The position numbers and the translations under genes are program-made. From Azoarcus sp. CIB (lineage in GTDB: Bacteria > Pseudomonadota > Gammaproteobacteria > Burkholderiales > Rhodocyclaceae), in assembly GCF_001190925.1 (NCBI RefSeq), contig NZ_CP011072.1:744001-808000 (forward strand): a DNA stretch of 64,000 nucleotides, given 5' to 3'. Under the pieces are notes generated by a model, which was not told where the DNA came from, did not search any database, and saw only the letters and a list, made by a program, of their open reading frames with translations. The stretch's first letter is position 1. The number at the start of each line of letters is the position of its first letter. This document shows positions 47,594-58,332 of the stretch, piece after piece.

Positions 47594-49039
47594 TTATTTC
47601 TTCCAGGGGGCCTTGGTCATGCCCCATACCGGCGAGTTGATCGCCATGTCCATGTCACGGGCGAAGATCGCGAAGCCGTCGAAGCCGTGATACGGGCCGG
47701 AGTAGTCCCAGCTGTGCATCTGGCGGAAGGGGATGCCCATCTTCTGGAAGATGTACTTTTCCTTGACGCCCGAGGCCATCAGGTCGGGGCGGATCTTCTC
47801 GGCGAACTTCTCCAGTTCGAAGCTGGAGACGTCGTCGTAGATCAGCGTGCCGTCCTTAACATAGTGGGTGGTGCGCTGGTAGTCGTCGCCGTGGCCGAAC
47901 TCGTAGCCGGTGCCGACCACTTCCATGCCGAGGTCCTCGTACGCGCCGACAACGTGGCGCGGGCGCAGGCCGCCGACGTAGAGCATGACCTTCTTGCCCG
48001 CGAGGCGCGGCTTGTACTTGTCGATGACCGCCTGCGACAGTGCCGTGTACTTGGCGATGACCTGCTCGGCCTTTTCCTTGATCGTGTCGTCGAAGAAGGC
48101 GGCAATGCCGCGCAGCGATTCGGCGATCTTGGTCGGGCCGAAGAGGTTGTACTCGAACCAGGGCACGCCGTATTTCTCTTCGACGTGGCGGGCGATGTAG
48201 TTCATCGAGCGGTAGCAGTGCAGCAGCAGCAGCTTCGCGCGCGGCATCATCTCGATTTCCTTGAGCGTCGCGTCGCCGGTGCCCTGGCCGATCACGCGCA
48301 GGCCCATCTCCTCGAGCAGGATGCGCGAACTCCACGCGTCGCCGCCGATGTTGTAGTCGGCCATCAGCACGACGTCGTAGGGCGTCGATTCGAAGGGCTT
48401 CTCGTAGTCCGCCTTGTCGAACACCCAGTCGCGGATCGCGTCGTTGGCGATGTGGTGGCCGAGCGACTGCGACACGCCGCGGAAGCCTTCGCAGCGCACC
48501 GGCACCATCGGCAGGTTCACTTCCTTGGACTTCTTCTTCGACACCGCCTCGATGTCATCGCCGATCAGGCCGATCGGGCACTCGGACTGCACCGAGATGC
48601 CCTTCGCCAGCGGGAAGACCTGCGTGATCTCGTCGACCAGCTTGTCGAGCTTCTTGTCGCCGCCGAAGACGATGTCCTTCTCCTGGAAGTCGGACGTGAT
48701 CTGCATCGCACCGAAGGCGTCGACCCCGGTCGTGCCGTTGTAGTAGTTGCGCCGGGTGGCCCACGAGTACTGGCCGCAGCCGACCGGACCGTGGCTCACA
48801 TGCACCATGTCCTTGATCGGGCCCCACACCACGCCCTTCGAGCCGGCGTAGGCACAGCCGCGGATCGTCATCACGCCCGGCAGGGACTTGATGTTGGACT
48901 TCACGCCGCAGTCGGGCTTGCCTTCCTCATACACGTTGAGGTGCTTGGCGCGCTTCTTCGCGGCCTTCTCGGGGTAGACCTCGAGCACCTCGTTGATCAA
49001 CGCCTTGTTGCGCGTCTTGTCGTCCAGAACTGCACTCAT
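47594..49039 (-). CDS. nifD: Nitrogenase MoFe protein alpha subunit (NifD)
   Basis: Alpha subunit of dinitrogenase (481 aa), holds FeMo-cofactor. Seen: P-cluster Cys in [20 protein letters not shown] and [11 protein letters not shown]; cofactor Cys in [12 protein letters not shown]; cofactor His in [13 protein letters not shown]. This is the molybdenum type (NifD), not AnfD or VnfD. ATG 49039 is spaced 7 bases from GGAGG, while the upstream ATG 49045 is only one base from it. Confidence 0.98.
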   Translation of the reverse strand: MSAVLDDKTRNKALINEVLEVYPEKAAKKRAKHLNVYEEGKPDCGVKSNIKSLPGVMTIRGCAYAGSKGVVWGPIKDMVHVSHGPVGCGQYSWATRRNYYNGTTGVDAFGAMQITSDFQEKDIVFGGDKKLDKLVDEITQVFPLAKGISVQSECPIGLIGDDIEAVSKKKSKEVNLPMVPVRCEGFRGVSQSLGHHIANDAIRDWVFDKADYEKPFESTPYDVVLMADYNIGGDAWSSRILLEEMGLRVIGQGTGDATLKEIEMMPRAKLLLLHCYRSMNYIARHVEEKYGVPWFEYNLFGPTKIAESLRGIAAFFDDTIKEKAEQVIAKYTALSQAVIDKYKPRLAGKKVMLYVGGLRPRHVVGAYEDLGMEVVGTGYEFGHGDDYQRTTHYVKDGTLIYDDVSSFELEKFAEKIRPDLMASGVKEKYIFQKMGIPFRQMHSWDYSGPYHGFDGFAIFARDMDMAINSPVWGMTKAPWKK

Positions 49040-49052
49040 GATCATGCCTCCT

Positions 49053-49111
49053 GATGGGCCGTCCCGAAGGAGGCATCGCCCCCGCGGGGGGCAGCGAACG
49101 CAGTGAGCGTG
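49053..49111. repeat. GC-rich intergenic hairpin element in the nifH-nifD gap
   Basis: The 105-bp nifH-nifD spacer contains a palindromic run (GCCCCCGCGGGGGGC near 49078-49092) flanked by GGGCCGTCCCGAAGGAGGC and GCAGCGAACGCAGTGAGCG. It looks like a short interspersed repeat common in GC-rich betaproteobacteria. A hairpin here could stabilise nifH mRNA and help raise NifH over NifDK. Confidence 0.5.
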
Positions 49112-49144
49112 GGGGTCATTTCAACTCTCCTGTGTGCGTGGAAG

Positions 49145-50047
<903 letters not shown>

Positions 50048-50080
50048 TCACACCCGGCGAACCGGCACAGTTCCCCTATG

Positions 50081-50095
50081 GCAAGGGCTGTGCCA
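50081..50095 (-). promoter_or_regulatory. Sigma-54 promoter of nifHDK
   Basis: Read on the minus strand, TGGCACAGCCCTTGC is a perfect -24/-12 element (TGGCAC-N5-TTGC), 66 bp before nifH. Confidence 0.95.
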
Positions 50096-50176
50096 ATCGC
50101 GCCAAAAAGTCACGAAAGCCAGTCGCAGCAAGGGATTTTGGCGGGGAGGGGAGGGCCGCAGGAGCGGCGCCGGACC

Positions 50177-50192
50177 TGTCGGCAACGCGACA
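50177..50192. promoter_or_regulatory. NifA upstream activator site shared by nifHDK and the fmdB-draTG unit
   Basis: TGTCGGCAACGCGACA, a perfect TGT-N10-ACA site of the extended form. It lies about 82 bp from the nifH -24 element and 106 bp from the divergent -24 element before the FmdB-like gene. Confidence 0.87.
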
Positions 50193-50297
50193 AGGGCGCG
50201 GCGAGTGTCGGACATCGGCATGTCGCGAGAGGAGGCGAATGTCGCGTTTGTGCGTCGGCGCAAGGGGATATGCGCGCCAATTGGCGACCGTTGCAGG

Positions 50298-50312
50298 CGG
50301 CATCCTTCTTGC
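50298..50312 (+). promoter_or_regulatory. Putative sigma-54 promoter of fmdB-draT-draG
   Basis: CGGCATCCTTCTTGC keeps the essential GG and GC of the -24/-12 element with correct spacing. Only the first base differs from TGGCAY. 41 bp before the FmdB-like gene. Confidence 0.7.
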
Positions 50313-50352
50313 TGCTCGATGGCCGACCCGACCCAACCATTCCGGAGGCCCA

Positions 50353-50559
50353 ATGCCGATCTTCGACTACCGCTGTCCCGCCTGCGCCAAGACCTTCGAG
50401 CTGCTCGTGCGCGCCAGCCAGACGCCACACTGTCCGCACTGTGGCGGCACTGCGCTGGAAAAACAGGTGTCCGCGCCCGCCGCGCCGCCCCAGTCCGGCG
50501 AGCTGGTGAAGCAGGCGCGCGCGCAGGCGAGGCGTGAAGGCCATTTCAGCAACTACTGA
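50353..50559 (+). CDS. FmdB-like zinc-ribbon protein
   Basis: 68 aa with one zinc ribbon: CPACAKTFELLVRASQTPHCPHCGG (two CxxC pairs), preceded by MPIFDYR, the standard FmdB start. FmdB-type proteins are putative regulators. It overlaps draT by 26 bp and is the first gene of the draTG unit. Role in nitrogenase control is inference from position. Confidence 0.88.
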   Translation: MPIFDYRCPACAKTFELLVRASQTPHCPHCGGTALEKQVSAPAAPPQSGELVKQARAQARREGHFSNY

Positions 50560-51391
50560 GGCCCGCGCCGCCGCCGCATACGGCCATTCGACCAATCTCG
50601 TCGGCATCCCGACCGGGCTCGTCGCGAGCGTCGCGTTCAACGAGCATCCGCTGCCGCTGCACATCCACGGCGTGCGCGAGACCAACCGCGCGCTGTTCGC
50701 GATGCTGGGCGACGCGACGTGCGCCGACGAGGCCGTGCTCGCCTTCCAGATCTACATGCACACCGTGTTCGAACTGAACCTGCCGGGCGAGCGCGATGCG
50801 GCCGGGCGCAAGCGCTACCGCGCGAGCTACCTGCGCCTGTTGCGCGGCTGGGGCTTCGACGCCAACGGCAGTGAAGGCGCGGTGCTCAAGGGGTGGGCCG
50901 AGTCGCGCTTCGGCCTGCATCCGACTTTCCACAAGCGGCCGCTCGGGCGCTACCCGTCCGAGGCGTGGATGCAGTACGTCGAGGAGAAGATGAACGCGCG
51001 CTTCCACAACAACTGCATCCATGCGCAGCTCGATCTGCTGTACGAGTATGCGCAGCATGTGTTCCGCCGCTGGCTATACCCCGGTCGGCGCCACCTCACG
51101 CTGTACCGCGGCGTGAATGACTTCGCCGAGCATCAGGTCGTCGCCTGGCTGCCGCGCGCCGACGGCAGACCCGGGCGCGCACGCGAGGCCATCGCGCGGC
51201 AGAACAACCTTGTCTCGTTCACGACACGGCGCGACATTGCCGACCAGTTCGGCGACACCATCCTCGAAGTCGAGGTGCCACTATGCAAGGTCGTGTACTG
51301 CAACGAGCTGATGCCGGGACCGCTGCTGCGCGGCGAGGGGGAAATGCTGGTGCTCGGCGGCGACTATCGTGTCAGGATGGCGACCCTATGA
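50534..51391 (+). CDS. draT: NAD+-dinitrogenase-reductase ADP-ribosyltransferase (DraT)
   Basis: Switches nitrogenase off by ADP-ribosylating Arg101 of NifH when ammonium appears or energy falls (285 aa from GTG 50534). Seen: GHSTNLVGIPTGLVASVAFNE, FQIYMHTVFELN, and HNNCIHAQLDLLYEYAQHVFRRWLYP, all DraT signatures. The start codon lies inside the FmdB-like gene, so its translation is probably coupled. It overlaps draG by 4 bp. Confidence 0.96.
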   Translation: MKAISATTEARAAAAYGHSTNLVGIPTGLVASVAFNEHPLPLHIHGVRETNRALFAMLGDATCADEAVLAFQIYMHTVFELNLPGERDAAGRKRYRASYLRLLRGWGFDANGSEGAVLKGWAESRFGLHPTFHKRPLGRYPSEAWMQYVEEKMNARFHNNCIHAQLDLLYEYAQHVFRRWLYPGRRHLTLYRGVNDFAEHQVVAWLPRADGRPGRAREAIARQNNLVSFTTRRDIADQFGDTILEVEVPLCKVVYCNELMPGPLLRGEGEMLVLGGDYRVRMATL

Positions 51392-52290
51392 CGAACGCGA
51401 CAGAACCGACCCTGCGCGAACGCGCCCTGGGCGCCTACCTGGGCCTTGCCGTCGGCGACGCGCTGGGCGCCACGGTCGAGTTCCTGACGCCCTCGGAGAT
51501 TCGCCACCAGTACGGCGAGCTGCGCGACATCGTCGGCGGCGGCTGGCTGAGGTTGAAAGCCGGGCAGGTCACGGACGACACGCAGATGTCGCTCGCACTC
51601 GGCGCCGCGATCATCGAGTCGGGCGGGTGGGACCTGAAGAACATCGCCGAACACTGGCTCGCGTGGCTGAAATCCAAGCCCATCGACGTCGGCAACACCT
51701 GCCGCCGCGGTCTCGTGCGCTTTGGGCGCGACGGCTCGCTCGAATCGCCCTTCTCGGACGGGGACGCCGGCAACGGCGCGCTGATGCGCGTGCTGCCCGC
51801 GATCCTGTTCGCCTACCGCGACATGGCGCTCCTCGAACGCTGCGCGCTCGAGCAGGCGCACGTCACGCACAACCACCCGCTGTCCGACGCCGCGACGCTG
51901 TGCCTTGCACGCATGCTCGCCGATCTCCTGCATGGCGGCCACTGGCGCGACAATCTCGCCAAGCTGCGCGCGCATGCCAAGGCGCTGGTCGACGCGCACC
52001 GCCAGTTCCGCTTCGACCCCTACCCGAAGCGCGCAACCGGCTACGTCGTCGACACCGCACAGACGGTGCTGTACGCGTTCTTTTCTACCGACGACTTCGA
52101 GTCCTGCCTGATCCGCACCGTGAACTGCGGCGGCGACGCCGACACTACCGGCGCGATCGCCGGCATGCTGGCGGGGGCGCACTACGGCGTCGACGCCATT
52201 CCGGTCCGCTGGCTGAAGCGCCTGGATCGCGACGTGAGTGAGGCGATCGTGCGGCAGGTCGACGGCCTGCTCGCGCTCGGGAGTGCCTGA
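51388..52290 (+). CDS. draG: ADP-ribosyl-dinitrogenase-reductase hydrolase (DraG)
   Basis: Removes ADP-ribose from NifH and so reactivates nitrogenase (300 aa). Dinuclear manganese ADP-ribosylglycohydrolase fold with metal ligands in TDDTQMSLAL and NCGGDADTTGAIAG. ATG 51388 overlaps draT. It ends 3 bp before the convergent nifT gene, with no room for a terminator between them. Confidence 0.95.
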   Translation: MTNATEPTLRERALGAYLGLAVGDALGATVEFLTPSEIRHQYGELRDIVGGGWLRLKAGQVTDDTQMSLALGAAIIESGGWDLKNIAEHWLAWLKSKPIDVGNTCRRGLVRFGRDGSLESPFSDGDAGNGALMRVLPAILFAYRDMALLERCALEQAHVTHNHPLSDAATLCLARMLADLLHGGHWRDNLAKLRAHAKALVDAHRQFRFDPYPKRATGYVVDTAQTVLYAFFSTDDFESCLIRTVNCGGDADTTGAIAGMLAGAHYGVDAIPVRWLKRLDRDVSEAIVRQVDGLLALGSA

Positions 52291-52293
52291 AGC

Positions 52294-52506
52294 TCAGCCT
52301 TCGCCCAGCCTGCGCGCCTCCACCGTGACCGGCAGGCGCGTGTCCGCCGCCATCGCCGGCATCTCCAGCGTCCAGCCGTTGTCGAGCTCCACCTTGCCGC
52401 CCCAGATCGCCGGGTGTTCGGCGCTCACGACGCGCGCCTCGAGATCCTTCTTCGCCACGTAGATCGAATAGTGGCCGGCCGTTTCCTTGCGCACGGTGAC
52501 TTTCAT
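52294..52506 (-). CDS. nifT: NifT/FixU protein
   Basis: Small nif-associated protein (70 aa) of unknown role. Family start MKVTVRK, then GHYSIYVAKKDLEARVV and the WGGKVELDNGWTLEMP core. The ATG overlaps the nifZ stop. Last gene of nifB-hesB-nifZ-nifT. Confidence 0.92.
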   Translation of the reverse strand: MKVTVRKETAGHYSIYVAKKDLEARVVSAEHPAIWGGKVELDNGWTLEMPAMAADTRLPVTVEARRLGEG

Positions 52507-52835
52507 CGCATCGTTTCCTCTTCTTCGAAATGGTGTGCGTCGTCCTCGTCGCAGACCTCGGGCGAGGGCGCATCCAGCGAGCGCAGTTCGCGCCCCTTCA
52601 TGCCCACCACGTAGCCCAGGTCGACGAAGTCGATGCCGTAGATGTAGAACTGCTGCAGGAAGGTGCCGATGCTCTTCACGTAGCCGACATCCCCTTTCTT
52701 CACCAGCACGTCGCCGATCTCGCGGCCGTGGAAGGTGCCGTCGTTCCTGACGTTCTTCCGCGAGATGACCTTCTCGCCGTAGTCGAAGGCCGGCTGTCCG
52801 TCGAGTTCGACGATGTCCGAATCGCGCGCGAACAT
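52503..52835 (-). CDS. nifZ: NifZ, P-cluster maturation protein
   Basis: 110 aa protein needed for formation of the second P-cluster in NifDK. Seen: FDYGEKVISRKNVRNDGTF, GDVGYVKSIGTFLQQFYIY and VDLGYVVGMKGREL. The C-terminal acidic tail is typical. Ribosome site AGGAGG 6 bp before ATG 52835. Confidence 0.93.
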   Translation of the reverse strand: MFARDSDIVELDGQPAFDYGEKVISRKNVRNDGTFHGREIGDVLVKKGDVGYVKSIGTFLQQFYIYGIDFVDLGYVVGMKGRELRSLDAPSPEVCDEDDAHHFEEEETMR

Positions 52836-52843
52836 GATTCCTC

Positions 52844-53236
52844 CTATCCCTTGGCGCAGCTGCTGCCGGGCTTGAAGAACTTCACCGCGACCGCGGCGCC
52901 GGGTGCCTGCGCACCATTCCCCGAGCCGCAGCCGCAGGCCTCCGCCGCGCCTTCCTTGTGGTAGCTCAGTCGGCTGTCGACGCTGTTCTCGGTGAAATCC
53001 ACCGTGTAGCCGCGCAGCAGCGCGCAACTGTCCCCGGTCAGGAACAAGCGCACGCCGAGCTGCTCGATCACCGCGTCGCCGGCGGCGGGGGCGGGCTCGA
53101 CCGTGAAGCTCGAATCGAAGCCCGAGCAGCCGCCGGGCTTCACGGACAGCCGGAAGCCACTGTCGGCGCTGCCGCCGCCGAAGCGCACGATGCGCGTCAT
53201 GAAATCGGCGGCGGCGGGGGTCAGGGTCACGCACAT
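52844..53236 (-). CDS. HesB/IscA-family iron-sulfur carrier, nif type
   Basis: A-type carrier (130 aa) with LTPAAADFMTRIVR and GGCSGFDSSFTV (first Cys). Near the C-terminus the usual CGC motif is present as ACGCGSG, followed by an unusual 25-residue extension ending in SSCAKG. Located between nifB and nifZ, so probably an IscA-nif that supplies clusters for nitrogenase maturation. Confidence 0.87.
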   Translation of the reverse strand: MCVTLTPAAADFMTRIVRFGGGSADSGFRLSVKPGGCSGFDSSFTVEPAPAAGDAVIEQLGVRLFLTGDSCALLRGYTVDFTENSVDSRLSYHKEGAAEACGCGSGNGAQAPGAAVAVKFFKPGSSCAKG

Positions 53237-53248
53237 GTTCGTTCCTCC

Positions 53249-54751
53249 TCAGGCTGCGATGGTGGCCGCGCCCGCGACCGACTTTGCGAACCAGTCGATC
53301 AGCGAGGCCTCGATGTATTCGTGCGCGTAGTCCTCGATCGCGGCGATGCCCCCTGCCGCGAGGTCCTTGCGCGGACAGTGGCCGATCTTCGCGACGAACA
53401 CCGCGCCGCAGCCCGCGAGCGCCTCGACGATCCCCGGCAGCGCCTCGTCATCGTCGTAACCGCCCTGGCAGTACAGCGACACCTTGCGATGGCCGACGAA
53501 CTTCGCGCCAGCGGCCGACACCTCGTACACCTGGAATTCCTCGGCGTGGCCGAAGTGCTGGTTGATCCGCCCCGAGCCCTTGGTCGCGACCGCCACCAGC
53601 CGGGTCTCGGCGGTCGTTCCGAGCCGGGACCGGGCCGCATCCGCCGCCTCGCTCTGATCGGCGCGCTCGCGCTCGACGAAGCTGCGATAGGCCGCGCGCG
53701 ATTCGGCGACTTCCGCCGCATCGACCCCGGCCGCGATCGCATCGACGTTGTGCGACGTGAACTCGGCGCCGCGATCCTCGCCCAGCATCCCCACCGCGTC
53801 GGCGCGGCACTGGCGACAGTGGCGCATCAACTGCATCTCGCCCTCGCACGCATCCTGCAGCGCCTTCAGCTCCGCCGGCGTGGGCCCGCGCTGTCCCGTC
53901 AGGCCGAAATGCGTGCCGTGCGCCGGGTCCGAGATCAGCGGCATGATGTTGTGCAGGAAGGCCCCGCGCGACTTCACCGCCTCGTTCACCTCGGCGAGAT
54001 GGCGGTCGTTGATCCCCGGAATCATCACCGAGTTCACCTTCACCAGCACGTCGGCGGCGACCAGCATCTCCAGCCCCAGCATCTGCCGCTCATGCAGGAT
54101 GCGCGCCGCCTCCAGCCCGCGCCGGCGCTTGTGGTCGAAGAAAATCCACGGATAGATCTGCGCGCCGATTGCCGGGTCGATCATGTTGATCGTGATCGTC
54201 ACGTGGTCCACCCCCAGCGCCTTGATGCGCTCGACGTGATCGGGCAGGGCCAGCCCGTTGGTCGACAGGCACAGCCGGATGTCGGGCGCCGCCTCCCTGA
54301 TCAGCTCGAAGGTGCGGAAGGTCTTCTCGGGGATCGCCAGCGCATCGCCCGGGCCCGCCACCCCCACCACCGACAGCTGCGGAATCTGCGCCGCCACCGC
54401 GAGCACCTTCTTCGCCGCCAGTTCTGGCGTCAGCTTCTCCGACACCACGCCCGGCCGGCTCTCGTTCGCACAGTCGTACTTGCGATTGCAGTAGTTGCAC
54501 TGGATGTTGCAGCCCGGCGCCACCGCCACGTGCATGCGCGCGAAGTGGTGATGCGCCTCCGCGCTGTAACAGGGATGGTCGTGGACGCGGTCGCGCACAT
54601 GCTGCGGCAGTCCGGCGGAACTGCCCGACCCGCAACCGCCCTTCGTCGCGGTGCCGCAGCCGCCCGCGCGCGGCGCGGCCGTTCCCGCCACGGCGAGCGG
54701 AATGATCTTGCGGGCAGGGGCTTCGGGCACAACGAGGCCTTGCGTTGACAT
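53249..54751 (-). CDS. nifB: NifB, radical SAM FeMo-cofactor core synthase
   Basis: Fuses two 4Fe-4S clusters with a carbide into NifB-co (500 aa). Seen: radical SAM motif [14 protein letters not shown], upstream [22 protein letters not shown], and [10 protein letters not shown]. The C-terminal NifX-like domain ([19 protein letters not shown]) is present. ATG 54751 ([10 protein letters not shown]) follows a GGGAG ribosome site, and the longer open frame has no family match. Confidence 0.97.
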   Translation of the reverse strand: MSTQGLVVPEAPARKIIPLAVAGTAAPRAGGCGTATKGGCGSGSSAGLPQHVRDRVHDHPCYSAEAHHHFARMHVAVAPGCNIQCNYCNRKYDCANESRPGVVSEKLTPELAAKKVLAVAAQIPQLSVVGVAGPGDALAIPEKTFRTFELIREAAPDIRLCLSTNGLALPDHVERIKALGVDHVTITINMIDPAIGAQIYPWIFFDHKRRRGLEAARILHERQMLGLEMLVAADVLVKVNSVMIPGINDRHLAEVNEAVKSRGAFLHNIMPLISDPAHGTHFGLTGQRGPTPAELKALQDACEGEMQLMRHCRQCRADAVGMLGEDRGAEFTSHNVDAIAAGVDAAEVAESRAAYRSFVERERADQSEAADAARSRLGTTAETRLVAVATKGSGRINQHFGHAEEFQVYEVSAAGAKFVGHRKVSLYCQGGYDDDEALPGIVEALAGCGAVFVAKIGHCPRKDLAAGGIAAIEDYAHEYIEASLIDWFAKSVAGAATIAA

Positions 54752-54827
54752 GGGGAACTCCCTTCGCAGTGATCCATCAGGCCGCAACGTCGCGAAAGCA
54801 CGCCGCGCAGCGTCTGCGGGGATAACT

Positions 54828-54842
54828 GCAATGCCTGTGCCA
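54828..54842 (-). promoter_or_regulatory. Sigma-54 promoter of nifB
   Basis: Read on the minus strand, TGGCACAGGCATTGC is a perfect -24/-12 element, 76 bp before nifB. Confidence 0.92.
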
Positions 54843-54911
54843 GTGCCGCGCGATCGGTGCAATGCATTGAAAGAAAAGAACTATCTGCGCGGTGTCGCCC
54901 CCGCGCTGCGA

Positions 54912-54927
54912 TGTCGCATGTGCGACA
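54912..54927. promoter_or_regulatory. NifA upstream activator site between nifB and the divergent unknown gene
   Basis: TGTCGCATGTGCGACA, a perfect TGT-N10-ACA site and a near-perfect palindrome. 70 bp from the nifB -24 element and 145 bp from the divergent one. Confidence 0.87.
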
Positions 54928-55071
54928 GCAATGTCGCGTCGATGTCCGGAATGTCGTCCCTGCGCCGTCGTTGCCACCGCCCGCGCGCCGCAGTCGCCGG
55001 AAGTCGCCTGCGCGCGGAAAGGCCTGCAAATACAATGTGTTGTGCGCTGACCCTGCGTGCGTCCAGTGCCG

Positions 55072-55086
55072 TGGCGCAGTTCTTGC
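55072..55086 (+). promoter_or_regulatory. Sigma-54 promoter of the unknown gene next to nifB
   Basis: TGGCGCAGTTCTTGC matches the -24/-12 element apart from A-to-G in TGGCAC, 51 bp before the gene. Confidence 0.75.
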
Positions 55087-55137
55087 GGAACGGTGAACGA
55101 ACCGCCTTACCCACTGTCACTGCACGAGAGATCCCAC

Positions 55138-55707
55138 ATGACCACGCCGACCCTGTTCAGCGCCCTCGACGGCAAGCTCCTGTCCCCGACCTTCTCCGGC
55201 CCTACCGGCAAGACCGCCCGCTATGGCTTCCGCGGCGAGCTCGGCCTCAAATTCCCGCCCTCGATCGCCGGCGAAAAACGTCCGCCCGAAATCAAGGCCG
55301 ACCAGGTCATCCTCGCCGTCGAAGGCGAAGCCGTGAGCTTCCTCGCCCTGCACATCGATTCGCTCGCCCACCTCGACGACGTCCGCGCCACCTTCGGCGC
55401 CGCGCTCGTCCCGACGGGCAAGTACTTCATCTTCGCGGGCAACGTCGACATCTCGAAGAAATACCTGCTCGACATCGACGGCGTCAGCTACTACGTCCTG
55501 CCGCTGGACGAGGCCACCGTCTACAACGAGCTCCTCGAACTCCTGTACCTGGAAAAGGGCGACCTCAAGAAGATGTCCTCCGAGGCCAAGATCGACGCGA
55601 TCGTTGATGCCGCGGCGAAGCTCGGCGGCGGCTTCCCGCGTGCCGAGTACGCGCAGGCGCTGGCCGAGATGGGGCCGGTGAAGGTCGCCGACAACCGCCC
55701 CGTCTAA
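55138..55707 (+). CDS. Unknown protein, probably NifA-regulated, divergent from nifB
   Basis: 189 aa, no family recognised. Soluble, no signal peptide, no Cys. Seen: LFSALDGKLLSPTFSGPTGK, YGFRGELGLKFPPSIAGEKRPPE, a middle region with GKYFIFAGNVDISKKYLLDIDG, and a Lys/Glu-rich YLEKGDLKKMSSEAKID helix. Composition matches neighbours, so it is resident rather than foreign. A sigma-54 element and a shared NifA site lie upstream, so it should be made together with nitrogenase. Function unknown. Confidence 0.85.
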   Translation: MTTPTLFSALDGKLLSPTFSGPTGKTARYGFRGELGLKFPPSIAGEKRPPEIKADQVILAVEGEAVSFLALHIDSLAHLDDVRATFGAALVPTGKYFIFAGNVDISKKYLLDIDGVSYYVLPLDEATVYNELLELLYLEKGDLKKMSSEAKIDAIVDAAAKLGGGFPRAEYAQALAEMGPVKVADNRPV

Positions 55708-55735
55708 GCGACCGACGAGCAATCCACCCACGCAG

Positions 55736-55924
55736 CCCGAGCGCGGGGGGCTTCCCGCCGGGCTGTCGTGAGCGCCGGATCGGGGCGGCTTGCGGGGGAT
55801 GAAGGCGACGCATGTCTGAGCCGGCGCAGCCGGCGAGTTTGCGTCGCCGCCCCCGCAAGCCGCCTCGATCCGGGAAGCCGAAGGCCGCGAGCGCCTGCCC
55901 GAAGGGGAGTCCCCCGCGCTCGGG
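55736..55924. repeat. Large nested palindromic element between the unknown gene and nifA
   Basis: About 190 bp of three nested inverted arms: outer arms CCCGAGCGCGGGGG-type (55736-55756 with 55905-55924, few mismatches), middle arms 22 bp with one mismatch (55777-55798 with 55850-55871), inner arms GGCGACGCA/TGCGTCGCC (55804-55812 with 55840-55848) and a central GCCGGC-GCA-GCCGGC. No gene lies here. It separates two convergent genes, so it may terminate both, but the size is far beyond a simple terminator. Confidence 0.75.
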
Positions 55925-55966
55925 CGGGTCGAAGCCACCTCTGCCTCGGAGCCAGTCCCCCGGCCG

Positions 55967-57607
<1,641 letters not shown>

Positions 57608-57821
57608 GGCGGAGCCTGTATTTCCATGTTTGTTTCAGGGTCTTCCGCAAGAAGTGCGCCACGTTTGCTGCAGCGCAAAAACTCCGCGCACCGGCGAGGT
57701 GCTGCGGCCTGGGTGCCGTTGTCGTAGCGCTGGGAGACTGTCAAGAAAAACTGCTAGAATCACGAGCTACGCTTTTTGCGCCCAATTTTTCGCAGACCGA
57801 TTCAATCCGGAGTTTTTTCAA

Positions 57822-58247
57822 ATGGCTATCGAACGCACCCTGTCCATCATCAAGCCCGACGCCGTCGCCAAGAACGTGATCGGCAAGATCTACCAGCGCT
57901 TCGAAGATGCAGGTCTCAAGGTCATCGCCTCGAAGATGGTGCACCTGTCCGAGCGCGAGGCCGGCCAGTTCTACGCCGTGCACAAGGAGCGCCCCTTCTT
58001 CAAGGATCTGGTGTCCTTCATGATCTCCGGCCCGGTGATGATTCAGGTCCTGGAAGGCGAGAACGCCATCACCAAGAACCGTGACCTGATGGGCGCCACC
58101 GACCCGAAGAAGGCCGCTGCCGGCACCATCCGCGCCGACTTCGCCGACTCGATCGACGCCAACGCCGTCCACGGTTCGGATGCGCCCGAAACCGCTGCGG
58201 TCGAAGTCGCGTTCTTCTTCCCCGGAATGAACGTTTACGCCCGCTAA
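57822..58247 (+). CDS. ndk: Nucleoside diphosphate kinase (Ndk)
   Basis: Balances nucleoside triphosphate pools (141 aa). Seen: [18 protein letters not shown], catalytic His in [15 protein letters not shown] and [21 protein letters not shown] 57822 matches family length. The open frame extends upstream into the nifA promoter region without family character. A TAGAAT -10-like element is at 57755-57760. Confidence 0.97.
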   Translation: MAIERTLSIIKPDAVAKNVIGKIYQRFEDAGLKVIASKMVHLSEREAGQFYAVHKERPFFKDLVSFMISGPVMIQVLEGENAITKNRDLMGATDPKKAAAGTIRADFADSIDANAVHGSDAPETAAVEVAFFFPGMNVYAR

Positions 58248-58270
58248 GCCTCTCAGGGCTACGCCCGCGG

Positions 58271-58312
58271 ATCGGCCCGCGCACTTCGTGCAACGCGGGC
58301 CGATTGCATTTT
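58271..58312 (+). terminator. Terminator after ndk
   Basis: ATCGGCCCGCG (58271-58281) pairs with CGCGGGCCGAT (58294-58304), with a small inner GCAC-TTC-GTGC helix and a following TGCATTTT. rlmN starts 20 bp later. Confidence 0.8.
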
Positions 58313-58332
58313 GAGGGCAGCACAGGAAACAC

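Noticed and set aside
57704-57718. CGGCACCCAGGCCGC on the minus strand as sigma-54 promoter of nifA
   Set aside because: The -12 half is poor (CCGC), and no TGT-N10-ACA site lies upstream; too weak to claim self-activation.
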